Origin: an uncultured Collinsella sp. | GTDB taxonomy: Bacteria > Actinomycetota > Coriobacteriia > Coriobacteriales > Coriobacteriaceae | Reading direction: 5' to 3' | DNA: 59,746 nucleotides | Assembly (NCBI GenBank): GCA_959019945.1 | Contig: CAUEQD010000011.1 | Location: 1-59,746 of the forward strand | In this document: in pieces, positions 52,169-59,746 of the stretch | Layout of the letters: the number at the start of each line of letters is the position of its first letter | Numbering within the stretch: the stretch's first letter is position 1 | Notes under the pieces: generated by a model | Database searches by the model: none | Told to the model about the DNA's origin: nothing | The model's input: only the letters and a program-made list of their open reading frames with translations | Translations under genes and position numbers: made by a program

Positions 52169-53236
52169 CTATGCCTCGCGCATGAGCTGCACGAGCTTTT
52201 GTCTGGTCACCTTGGCCTGTTCGTTAGCCATATTGCGTTCGTTTCTAAAGACCGCATTTGCAACACTCTGCAGATCGGCATCGGAAATCTCGCCAAGGCC
52301 CAGCTCCTCGAGCGTCGTCGGCAGACCAACGCGCTGGCAAAACTCGAGCACCTGATCAAGCTCGGGTGCACGCTCCAGGCGCAGCTGCACCACCAGGCCA
52401 AATGCCACGGCCTCGCCATGCATGGCCTTGCACTCGGGCAGAATCGTCAGACCGTTGGCGATGGCATGCGCCAACGCCAAGCCACCGCTCTCAAAGCCGA
52501 CGCCCGAGAGCAGAATATTGCACTCGATCAGGCGCTCAACTGCCGGCGATGTACGGCCCTTTTTGAGATCGCGCTTGGCAGCGACGCCGCACTCCATGAG
52601 CGTGTCGTAGCAGGCGCGAGCCGCAACCAAGGCCAAGTGTCCCGACGCGCCACCGTGCTCGTTGGCGCCGTGCGCCGCGGCGCACGAACGCGCCTCAAAA
52701 TACGTTGCCAGCGCATCGCCCATACCAGCGACCGTCATACGCAGTGGGGCCGCCGCGACCACGTTGGTATCGACCACGACCAGGTCTGGATTCTTCTCGA
52801 GCATCAGGTAGTGGTCGAACGACCCATCCTCGTGATACAGCACCGAAATCGCGCTGCACGGACCGTCCATCGAAGCCGCCGTGGGGCATACGCACAACGG
52901 CACCTCGGCATAAAACGCAACGGCCTTGGCAATATCGAGTATCTTGCCGCCGCCAATACCCACCACCATGTCGCAATACTCGGCCCGGGCTTCCTTAGCC
53001 ATTTCGACAACGGCGTCTTCCGTACACGGACCGTCATAAATCTTAAAGAACGGCTCACTTAGATCTTCGTCCAGAAATCCATCGACGATCTGCTTGCACA
53101 GCCGATCCTCGGTGCCCTGGTCAAACAAGACATAAGCAGCGCAGCCCAACCATGACAAATACCTGCCCTGACGCGAAAGTTCGCCCGGCCCCTGAACATA
53201 CCGGCCGGGACCGCCATAAACCATGGGAAGCGCCAT
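52169..53236 (-). CDS. Glycerol dehydrogenase-like iron-containing alcohol dehydrogenase
   Basis: 355 aa. GldA fold: PMVYGGPGRYVQG at the start, VVGIGGGKILDIAKAVAF for NAD binding, CPTAASMDGPCSAISVLYHEDG, then the metal ligands Asp in GMGDALATYFEA and the two His in ALAHAIANGL and MHGEAVAFG. This favours glycerol or a related diol as substrate. No dihydroxyacetone kinase is adjacent. It is followed, toward the next gene, by a long inverted repeat (53272-53324). Confidence 0.88.
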   Translation of the reverse strand: MALPMVYGGPGRYVQGPGELSRQGRYLSWLGCAAYVLFDQGTEDRLCKQIVDGFLDEDLSEPFFKIYDGPCTEDAVVEMAKEARAEYCDMVVGIGGGKILDIAKAVAFYAEVPLCVCPTAASMDGPCSAISVLYHEDGSFDHYLMLEKNPDLVVVDTNVVAAAPLRMTVAGMGDALATYFEARSCAAAHGANEHGGASGHLALVAARACYDTLMECGVAAKRDLKKGRTSPAVERLIECNILLSGVGFESGGLALAHAIANGLTILPECKAMHGEAVAFGLVVQLRLERAPELDQVLEFCQRVGLPTTLEELGLGEISDADLQSVANAVFRNERNMANEQAKVTRQKLVQLMREA

Positions 53237-53271
53237 ACGAGAATCCGCCCTTCATCAAACAACGATTGGTA

Positions 53272-53324
53272 CAAAGTAACCTGCCCCCTGCACCAACTTT
53301 GCGAATTGGGAACAGGTTACTTTG
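53272..53324. repeat. CAAAGTAACCTG inverted repeat
   Basis: 12-bp perfect arms (53272-53283, 53313-53324), extended to about 20 bp imperfectly on both sides, in the gap between the two dehydrogenase genes. Confidence 0.6.
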
Positions 53325-53333
53325 CACCATAGC

Positions 53334-53369
53334 AAAAAAGGGCCCCGCGCATTGAGCGCGAGACCCCTT
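53334..53369 (-). terminator. Terminator of the iron alcohol dehydrogenase gene
   Basis: On the minus strand AAGGGGTCTCGCGC pairs with GCGCGGGGCCCTT (wobbles allowed), then TTTTTT, 20 bp after the stop at 53389. Confidence 0.75.
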
Positions 53370-53388
53370 GCAAGACAGTGAGAGTCGA

Positions 53389-54612
53389 TTAGAAATCGAT
53401 GTCGGTGTCGTAGTAGCAGGCCTTGAGGATCTTCTCGAAGTCGGCAGCCTTGGTCTCACGCGGGTTCTCCGGCGTGCAGGCGTCGGTCTCGGCGTTCGCG
53501 GCGATCTCGGGCAGCTTGGCGAGGAACTCCTCCTCGGAAACCATCTGCGGGTTCTCGGCGTCGACCTTCACGCCACCATTCGCGTAATCCTTGATGGACT
53601 GCGGAATGTTGAGCTGGTCGTTGAGGTCGCGAATCTTCTGGACGAGCGCGGCGATGAGCTCCTCGTTGGTCTCACCGGGAAGGTGCAGGATCTCCTTGGC
53701 CACGTAAGCGTAACGCTCGGCAGCGCGCGGATCCTTGGAGTTCCACTGGATGACCTTGCCCAGGTACATGGCGTTAGCAGCACCGTGGATGATGTGGCCG
53801 TTCTCGAAGGCAGCACCGGTCTTGTGAGCCATGGAGTGAACGATGCCGAGCAGGCCCGAGGAGAAGGCGATACCGGCGATGCACTGAGCCTCGTGCATGT
53901 GCTGACGGGCCTCATGGTCGCCAGCATAGGACTTGGGCAGCCACTCAACGATCTCGCGGATGCCGTGCAGAGCGTTGGCGTCGGTGAACATAGAGGCGCA
54001 GGTGGAAACGTAGGCCTCCATGCAGTGGGTCAGAGCGTCCATGCCGGTATGAGCGCACAGCTTGGCGGGCATGGTGTAGGTGAGCTCGGGGTCGACGATG
54101 GCGACATCAGGGGTGATGTTGAAGTCGGCCAGCGGGTACTTGATGCCCTTGGCGTAGTCGGTAATGACGGAGAAGGCAGTGACCTCGGTAGCGGTGCCGG
54201 AGGTAGAGGAAATGGCGCAGAAGTGAGCCTTCTGACGCAGCTCGGGGAAGCTGAACGGCTGGATAATGTTGTCGAAGGACTCCTCGGGATACTCGTAGAA
54301 GACCCACATGGCCTTAGCAGCATCGATGGGCGAACCGCCACCGATAGCAACGATCCAGTCGGGCTCGAAGTCGCGCATAGCGGCTGCGCCCTTCATGACG
54401 GTCTCGATGGAGGGATCGGACTCGACGCCCTCGAACAGCTTGACCTCCATGCCGGCCTCTTTGAGGTCGGCCTCAACGTCCTGCAGGAACCCGCCGCGGC
54501 GCATAGAGCTGCCGCCAGAAACGATGATGGCCTTCTTGCCCTTGAGGTTCTTCACCTCGTGGCGAGCGCCCTCACCAAAGTACAGATCGCGAGGATTGGT
54601 AAAACGTCCCAT
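53389..54612 (-). CDS. Iron-containing (group III) alcohol dehydrogenase
   Basis: 407 aa from the ATG at 54612, 6 nt after AGGAGG; 17 further in-frame codons lie upstream. Typical Fe-ADH: KKAIIVSGGSSMRRGGFL, WIVAIGGGSPIDAAKAMWVF for NAD(P), SSTSGTATEVTAFSVI, and metal ligands in HTGMDALTHCMEAY, GIVHSMAHKTG and NGHIIHGAANAM. It is near butanol/1,3-propanediol dehydrogenases in style. It probably re-oxidises NADH with aldehydes during fermentation. Transcribed alone with its own terminator. Confidence 0.93.
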   Translation of the reverse strand: MGRFTNPRDLYFGEGARHEVKNLKGKKAIIVSGGSSMRRGGFLQDVEADLKEAGMEVKLFEGVESDPSIETVMKGAAAMRDFEPDWIVAIGGGSPIDAAKAMWVFYEYPEESFDNIIQPFSFPELRQKAHFCAISSTSGTATEVTAFSVITDYAKGIKYPLADFNITPDVAIVDPELTYTMPAKLCAHTGMDALTHCMEAYVSTCASMFTDANALHGIREIVEWLPKSYAGDHEARQHMHEAQCIAGIAFSSGLLGIVHSMAHKTGAAFENGHIIHGAANAMYLGKVIQWNSKDPRAAERYAYVAKEILHLPGETNEELIAALVQKIRDLNDQLNIPQSIKDYANGGVKVDAENPQMVSEEEFLAKLPEIAANAETDACTPENPRETKAADFEKILKACYYDTDIDF

Positions 54613-55112
54613 ACTGTGCCTCCTAAACAAGCCCCTCTTAGACTTGCGTATATAACGGAGCACCCGATTGGCTCCGTTAGGACCGTTTTGCGTGTTGCCG
54701 GCGATGACAATGCGCGATGTCTAAACGTCTCAATGCTCAGACAAACACTATTTTACCGTTCTGGTTGGTCAGTTATTCACCTAAAGCCGACAATGATGAA
54801 ACGTTTTTTCTATCCCTGAAGACCCTTGTGGGGCATTCATACCCCCAAGCTGGGCAAACGTTTTATCAAGGTTGACCACATATCCCGGGCAGGACTGTGC
54901 CCCTCTAAAATGTGCCCCGTTCGCCGCCAAAAATCGACCGTTTGCGGCACCGTGATACCACTCAGTCGTCCAAGGTGCCGACATTTGTGCGACATCCGTC
55001 TTCGTGGTGCAAAGGTGCATGTCCAAGTGCGGCACCCCCGGTGTGCCACATGCGGGTAAACTAGAACCTTATATAGAGACATTTGAACCCTAACCGCAGC
55101 AAAGGAGGCCCC
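54613..55112. other. Long intergenic region between divergent genes
   Basis: 500 bp with no convincing gene on either strand. It must carry both promoters; ACCTTATATAG near 55066 is a possible -10 for the helical-repeat operon. GGCACC/GGTGCC and GTGCGGCACC/GGTGTGCCAC dyads lie at about 54956-55048. No riboswitch was recognised. Confidence 0.4.
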
Positions 55113-56189
55113 ATGGCATTCGATCCCATTCAAGAGGATTGCCATCGCCTCGTTCTTGAGGCCTTGCGCCGCGACAATATCCCGCTCACCGACGGTGCCG
55201 CCGTAGAGCGTCTGATGGAACAATTCACCCGCAACCCCGCGCCGCTCATCGTGCACGACCGCGACCGCGCCGGGCACCTCATTGCCAAGGTGGTCGAGGC
55301 TGTCGACTACCGCATTCCCTTTATCCCTGACGATACCCAGGCAGAGCAAGAAGAGGCCGCTGCCGAGAACATGCTTCGCGAGGCAGCCGCGCTCGACCCC
55401 ACCAACTGGGATGCTCAGCGCATGTTGATCGCCCTCACCGCCAACTCCAACGAGGAGTACGTACAGTACTTGGTATCCAAGCGCGATGAAGTCGAGCATG
55501 ATCTGGCGCTCAAGATCGCCTCGGCGCAGGACCCCTACGAGCGCGAGGCCGCAGGCGACCTTATGCGCCGCCCCTATCTGCGCTGGCTTGCCGCCCTTGC
55601 GTCGCGCGCCCTCATTAGCGGCCGCTATCGCATGTCGCTCGAAGCCGCAAACCGCAGCCTCGACTTTGCCCCCAACGATCCGGCCGGCGTCCGTCACACC
55701 GCGATGCTCGCCATGGCGAAGCTCGAATACCCCGCCGAGGAGCTCAAGCGCTTTCGCTCTGCCCACTCCGTCCCCTATCTCGCTAACACGCCGCTACGCC
55801 GTCGTCCCAAGGACGCGGAGCGCGACTTGGACCCGTGGACGCTCATCGCGCTGATGAGCGCTGCCTGGCGCGAGCTGGACTACGAGGGTGCCGAGCGCTA
55901 CTTGCGCATCCTGGTGCGCTCATGCCCGCACGCGGCCGAGGCGCTCTATTTCCAAACCGAGTTTCCCGATGGCGTCTATGCCCGCGTTAACGTGGGCGTG
56001 GGCTCCACCGACGAGCTTGTCCTTGCGCTGTCCGAGGCGACGCCGGTACTGCAGGAGGGCTTGGGCGCCCCCGACAACGCCAGCTTCGCTGCCTGGGTCG
56101 CCACCAACGATATCGTCCGCTCCCAGATCGACGAGCGCATCCTGCGGGCGGCCGAGCAGGGCTTGCCGTTTAAGGGAGGAGACCTCTAA
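55113..56189 (+). CDS. Helical-repeat (TPR-like) protein A
   Basis: 358 aa from the ATG at 55113 (AGGAGG 4 nt ahead). Almost wholly alpha-helical, with Ala-rich antiparallel pairs such as EEAAAENMLREAAALDPTNW and ALISGRYRMSLEAANRSLDF, then DYEGAERYLRILVRSCPHAA. No enzyme motif, signal or membrane segment is visible. Its stop codon overlaps the ATG of the next gene by 1 nt. The two proteins share helix order and short matches (PW.LIA/PWYLLA; YR..LEAANRSL/YRAAANYSRRVL), so they look like diverged paralogues. Operon with MurT-GatD suggests a cell-envelope-related scaffold, without proof. Confidence 0.8.
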   Translation: MAFDPIQEDCHRLVLEALRRDNIPLTDGAAVERLMEQFTRNPAPLIVHDRDRAGHLIAKVVEAVDYRIPFIPDDTQAEQEEAAAENMLREAAALDPTNWDAQRMLIALTANSNEEYVQYLVSKRDEVEHDLALKIASAQDPYEREAAGDLMRRPYLRWLAALASRALISGRYRMSLEAANRSLDFAPNDPAGVRHTAMLAMAKLEYPAEELKRFRSAHSVPYLANTPLRRRPKDAERDLDPWTLIALMSAAWRELDYEGAERYLRILVRSCPHAAEALYFQTEFPDGVYARVNVGVGSTDELVLALSEATPVLQEGLGAPDNASFAAWVATNDIVRSQIDERILRAAEQGLPFKGGDL

Positions 56190-57232
56190 TGGATCCGAGC
56201 GTCTACATCCCCGCCTACCTGGAGCGCGCCTACCTTGCGTCGCACCCCGAACTCACCGATGCAGCACGCGAGCTTGTCCATAACGACGTGAGCGTCAACC
56301 CTCATAAGTATGCGCAGACCGAGCATGCCCAGGCACTGCTGTCCTATGCAGGCGTCCACCGCCACCTGCTCGACGAGCTCCATCGCATCGAGGACATGGG
56401 CAGCGACGAGGAGTTTGAGCAGACGCGCAACCGCCTGTTCGACGATATGCGCGATGAGCTACTCAAAATCGTCCGCGTCGATGCGTATGTCCTCGATGCC
56501 CAGCTGCTCGCCATCATCCTGGCGGACACGCCCGTCGATGCCTGCCTGGGCGACTTGATGAAGCTCGAGGCGACCACGGCCGATTACTTGCAGCAAAGCG
56601 TGCCCGGGTTCGACATGGAGGCCCCGCACTACTGGACCAACAAGGTTTTGACGGACGGCGTGACGGCGGCCGATCTCACCGTAAGCGAGCCGGCTCTTAT
56701 CGGGTGGCTCCACACGCTCGAGGCCATCTCGCAGCTGTGCATGGCGAGCGCTCGCTACCGTGCTGCCGCCAACTATTCTCGCCGCGTTCTTAAGGCGGAA
56801 GGCTATCCCACCCGAGCTGCAGGCACCGTGCTACTCGCCCTCGCTCGCCTGGAAGACGAGGACGGCTTTTTTGCCCTGGCTCACCAGCTCGAGGAGCAGA
56901 TGGGGGCCGATGCCCTCGAGAGCTCCCCCTGGTACCTACTCGCCCGCACGATCCTGTTGTTCAAAACGAACAAGATGCGCCCGGCGACACGCGCGCTGCG
57001 CGAGTTTGCCAACCGCTGCGAGGGCGGCGCGTTCTTTTTGCTGAACCCCATGTATCAGACACCGTACCTTCCCTGCCGACCCGAACCGCACGACCCCTGG
57101 GACCTTTCGCATCAGGCAGTTTGGGAGGCCGACGGCATCATCTCGGATACTCCCGACTTTGCCCCCTGGGCCAACGCTTGCGAAGACGTATCGCAGCTTG
57201 CCCAGGAATTTGCGCGCCGTTACGGCTTTTAA
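56189..57232 (+). CDS. Helical-repeat (TPR-like) protein B
   Basis: 347 aa; the ATG shares a base with the preceding stop (TAATG), so translation is coupled. Helical throughout: DAARELVHNDVSVNPHKYAQ, HRHLLDELHRIEDMGSDEEF, RYRAAANYSRRVLKAEGYPT, MRPATRALREFANRCEGGAF. It has the same length and helix pattern as protein A but low identity. No catalytic motif is visible. The MurT-GatD gene follows after 45 nt. I do not recognise the family. Confidence 0.8.
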   Translation: MDPSVYIPAYLERAYLASHPELTDAARELVHNDVSVNPHKYAQTEHAQALLSYAGVHRHLLDELHRIEDMGSDEEFEQTRNRLFDDMRDELLKIVRVDAYVLDAQLLAIILADTPVDACLGDLMKLEATTADYLQQSVPGFDMEAPHYWTNKVLTDGVTAADLTVSEPALIGWLHTLEAISQLCMASARYRAAANYSRRVLKAEGYPTRAAGTVLLALARLEDEDGFFALAHQLEEQMGADALESSPWYLLARTILLFKTNKMRPATRALREFANRCEGGAFFLLNPMYQTPYLPCRPEPHDPWDLSHQAVWEADGIISDTPDFAPWANACEDVSQLAQEFARRYGF

Positions 57233-57277
57233 CGGCGCAAACGCCACGACCATGTCATTCACGTTAGGAACGGCTTC

Positions 57278-59455
57278 ATGAACTTCCGCTCATCTCTCGC
57301 CTGCACCTCGAGCGATATCGCCCGCTGGGGGCTGCGCTCCGTCCTTAAGCGCCAGGGCGGCGTACTCCCCGGCCGCATCGCCATGAAGATCGACCCCGAG
57401 CTGCTAAGCGACCTCGCGGGCCTTGTCGACCGCAGCGTGGTGATCACCGGCACCAACGGCAAGACCACTACCTCCAACCTCATCGCCGATGCCGTTGCCG
57501 CCAGCGGCGCCACCGTGGTATGCAACCGCGCCGGCAACAACATGGAGCCGGGCGTGGTGGGCGCGTTGCTCGAGGCACGCGGCAACCTTAAGCGAACCGC
57601 CAGCAGCAAGCGCGTAGGCGTCTTTGAGTGCGACGAGCTCTACACGGTGCGCGTCCTGCCCAAGCTCAAGCCGACCTACTTTGTGCTGCTCAACCTGTTC
57701 CGCGACCAGCTGGACCGCTACGGTGAGATCGACCACACCCAGGACGTCATCGCCCACGCGCTGGAGCTTTCGCCGACAACGACGCTCATCTATAACGCCG
57801 ACGACCCGCTGTGTGCCGCGATCGCCGCGCGCGTTCCCAATGCAAGCATCGCCTTTGGCATCGACGGCGCCACCGACACCGAGTCTGACCGCATTAGCGA
57901 CTCGCGCTTTTGCTCGCAGTGCAACACCCCGTTGGAGTACGACTACGTGCAATACGGCCAGCTCGGTGCCTACCATTGCCCCTCGTGCGGTTGGGCACGC
58001 CCTGCGCTTGTCCGTCGCGTGACGGGCGTGGAGCTCGGCTGCGACGGCTACGATTTTGACCTGGTCTTTGGATCTGCGTCCAACGCGGCTGCCGTACACA
58101 TCGCCACGCGCTACAACGGTCTGTACATGGTCTACAACGTTGCCGCCGCATTCTTTGCCGCACATGAGTTGGGCGTGGATACGGCGCACCTGCAGCCCAC
58201 GCTCGATGCCTATGTGCCCGCCGGCGGACGCATGGGGCGCTGGGATATCGCCGGCCGCACCGTCGAGGCCAACCTGGCTAAGAATCCCGTAGGCTTCGAT
58301 CGACAAATCCAGTCCATCAAAACTGCAGGCGGCAGACTCTGCGCTTTCTTCCTCAACGACAACGATGCCGACGGCCACGATGTATCGTGGATCTACGACG
58401 TCGACTTCGAGCGCATCGCCGATACCCCAGGGCTTGTCGCCTTTGCCGGCGGCACGCGTGCACACGATATGCAGGTACGTCTGAAGTACGCCGGCATCGA
58501 CGCCACCATCATCTCGAATATCGAGCAAGCGATCGGCGCCGTGGCGGACGAGGAGGCTGGCGATACTTTCTACGCCGTCGCCAACTACACGGCCTTCCCG
58601 CCGCTGGTCCAGGAGCTCAACGAGCTTAAGAGCGCCGATGCGAGCTCGGTCGCCTCCCACGCCGTAACGCGCGCCGATGGCAGCGTTGTCCCCACCGATA
58701 TTGCGCCGGTCGAGCTTTCGCGCCCGCTACGCATCGTCTACCTGTATCCCGATGCCCTCAACCTCTATGGCGACGGCGGCAACGTCATCGCCCTCGAGCG
58801 CCGCTGCGCTTGGCGCGGCATTCCCGCGCGCGTGGACGAGGTCCGCATGGGCGAGACGCTCGATCTCACCGACGCCGACATCGTCATGATGGGCGGTGGC
58901 TCCGACCGCGATCAGCTAGCTGTGGCACACGAGCTGCTCGCTCAAAAAGACAAGGTCGCAGCCTATGTTGAGGATGGCGGCTCGCTGCTCGCTATCTGCG
59001 GCAGCTATCAGCTACTCGGCCGTTCGTACTATATGGGCGAGAATCGCATCGAGGGCCTGGGCGTCATTGCCGCCGAAACCGTGCGCGGCTCCGACCGCCT
59101 GATCGGCAACGTCGCCGTCAAGACCGACCTGGCACCCGAGCCCTTTGTGGGATTTGAGAACCACGGCGGCCGCACCCTGCTCGATGCAGAGGCCACGCCG
59201 CTCGGAACGTCCGTCGTCACGGGTACCGGCAACAACGGCGACGATGGCTTTGAGGGCCTCATCTACAAGGGTGTCATCGGCACATACCTACACGGACCGG
59301 CACTGCCCAAGAACCCCGAGCTCGCCGACTGGCTCATCGCCCACGCTCTCGAGCACCGTGGCGATGCACAGACCACCGCCCTGCTGCCGCTCAAACCCCT
59401 CGACGACGCTTACGAGCACGCTGCCCACGACGCCGCAATGAAGCTCCTCCCCTAA
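57278..59455 (+). CDS. MurT-GatD fusion, lipid II isoglutaminyl synthase
   Basis: 725 aa; AGGA 8 nt before the ATG. Residues 1-470 are MurT: Mur ligase P-loop VITGTNGKTTTSN (about 54-66), a four-Cys zinc ribbon CSQCNTP...CPSCG (about 212-238) and a DUF1727 C-terminal domain (RMGRWDIAGRTVEANLAKNP, then FFLNDNDADGHDVSWIYDVD with the catalytic Asp). From about 483 it is GatD, a class I-like glutamine amidotransferase: RIVYLYPDALNLYGDGGN, the nucleophile Cys574 in AICGSYQLLG and His672 in TYLHGP. It amidates the D-Glu of lipid II. In S. aureus these are two proteins from one operon; here they are one chain. Confidence 0.92.
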   Translation: MNFRSSLACTSSDIARWGLRSVLKRQGGVLPGRIAMKIDPELLSDLAGLVDRSVVITGTNGKTTTSNLIADAVAASGATVVCNRAGNNMEPGVVGALLEARGNLKRTASSKRVGVFECDELYTVRVLPKLKPTYFVLLNLFRDQLDRYGEIDHTQDVIAHALELSPTTTLIYNADDPLCAAIAARVPNASIAFGIDGATDTESDRISDSRFCSQCNTPLEYDYVQYGQLGAYHCPSCGWARPALVRRVTGVELGCDGYDFDLVFGSASNAAAVHIATRYNGLYMVYNVAAAFFAAHELGVDTAHLQPTLDAYVPAGGRMGRWDIAGRTVEANLAKNPVGFDRQIQSIKTAGGRLCAFFLNDNDADGHDVSWIYDVDFERIADTPGLVAFAGGTRAHDMQVRLKYAGIDATIISNIEQAIGAVADEEAGDTFYAVANYTAFPPLVQELNELKSADASSVASHAVTRADGSVVPTDIAPVELSRPLRIVYLYPDALNLYGDGGNVIALERRCAWRGIPARVDEVRMGETLDLTDADIVMMGGGSDRDQLAVAHELLAQKDKVAAYVEDGGSLLAICGSYQLLGRSYYMGENRIEGLGVIAAETVRGSDRLIGNVAVKTDLAPEPFVGFENHGGRTLLDAEATPLGTSVVTGTGNNGDDGFEGLIYKGVIGTYLHGPALPKNPELADWLIAHALEHRGDAQTTALLPLKPLDDAYEHAAHDAAMKLLP

Positions 59456-59462
59456 CGCCCCG

Positions 59463-59499
59463 CCACCACAAAGGGGACAGGCACCTTTGTGGTGGTTTT
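59463..59499 (+). terminator. Terminator of the MurT-GatD operon
   Basis: 12-bp perfect stem CCACCACAAAGG / CCTTTGTGGTGG (59463-59474, 59484-59495) followed by TTTT, 8 bp beyond the stop. Confidence 0.88.
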
Positions 59500-59518
59500 G
59501 ATCTGCCACGTTTGTTTG

Positions 59519-59653
59519 TCTCGATCTGTAACATCTAGGCCGTTGAAAGTCGTCTTACTGTTACAGATTGAGATATTCGTCCCGACGCCCGCCGTCTGTC
59601 TCGATCTGTAACAGATAGAGCCGATTTGCCCGCCCAGATGTTACAGATTGAGA
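59519..59653. repeat. Two hairpins with 80-bp period
   Basis: TCTCGATCTGTAACA at 59519-59533 and 59599-59613 each pairs with TGTTACAGATTGAGA at 59559-59573 and 59639-59653. Both left arms and both right arms are exactly 80 bp apart; the loops differ. Confidence 0.8.
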
Positions 59654-59662
59654 TATTTGAAT

Positions 59663-59706
59663 ATCGGAATAGAAACCCACTCCTGTGTGGTGGGTTGATT
59701 TCCGAT
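59663..59706. repeat. Imperfect hairpin at the window end
   Basis: ATCGGAATAGAAACCCAC and GTGGGTTGATTTCCGAT form an imperfect stem with AACCCAC/GTGGGTT at its core. It is probably a terminator or element end. Confidence 0.45.
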
Positions 59707-59746
59707 CTCAGCCGAACACATTAGGCGGACAGGCCGTTCCCGCAGC

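Noticed and set aside
1..59746. CRISPR arrays, tRNA or rRNA genes
   Set aside because: No direct-repeat/spacer array, cloverleaf or rRNA signature was seen; the 80-bp hairpins at the end are only two units and the iterons at 32421 have no spacers.

Overview
The window looks like a chromosomal segment of a Collinsella-type gut actinobacterium (Coriobacteriia). This is inferred, not searched. The reasons are high-GC codon use, many GTG and TTG starts with strong GGAG ribosome sites, Coriobacteriia-style genes (a CD1871A-family CXXC micro-protein beside a NapH-like ferredoxin, a type IIA topoisomerase pair, one-polypeptide MurT-GatD, several 4Fe-4S and iron-alcohol-dehydrogenase proteins) and abundant intergenic hairpin elements. 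No tRNA, rRNA or CRISPR array was seen.

Layout. 1-3.4 kb: fragment of a PPOX/NimA-like gene, then a hybrid histidine kinase translationally coupled to a solute-binding lipoprotein. 3.6-8 kb: MalY-type PLP enzyme, TrmO, an XRE-zinc ribbon-TipAS regulator, glutaredoxin, Dus. 8-14.5 kb: MgtA with a 51-aa membrane micro-protein, then an N-terminally short MgtA paralogue with a receiver-less winged-helix protein. 14.6-23 kb: a giant ABC/FtsX transporter, a thiol/ferredoxin operon diverging from a two-component system, and a LuxR-type regulator. 23-34 kb: a 1455-aa wall-anchored protein, the topoisomerase pair, an FMN reductase and an LPATG protein.

34.3-45.3 kb is accessory DNA. It holds a broken cupin gene, pieces of yjdF, an intact yjdF behind a probable yjdF (azaaromatic) riboswitch, a DUF4143 ATPase, a ToxN/CptN-like toxin, an IS66 element flanked by a 63-bp direct repeat, a second riboswitch copy leading into a destroyed yjdF, an IS3 remnant, and a macrolide-type resistance pair (MFS efflux plus Msr(D)-like ABC-F) behind a leader-peptide attenuator. 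A 13-bp near-copy of the guaA 3' end at 37.64 kb and guaA itself at 45.28 kb bracket much of it, which suggests an old guaA-site island.

45.3-59.7 kb returns to core genes: guaA, asparaginase, a small XRE-controlled divergent pair around a perfect 24-bp palindrome, ychF, an Fe-S protein, two iron alcohol dehydrogenases, a pair of diverged helical-repeat paralogues, and the MurT-GatD fusion that amidates lipid II. The window ends in two hairpins spaced exactly 80 bp apart.

The strongest candidates for new biology are the attenuator of the mef/msr-like pair, the 63-bp duplication at IS66, the scattered yjdF riboswitch modules, the orphan type III-like toxin, and the micro-proteins tied to mgtA and the thiol/ferredoxin operon.
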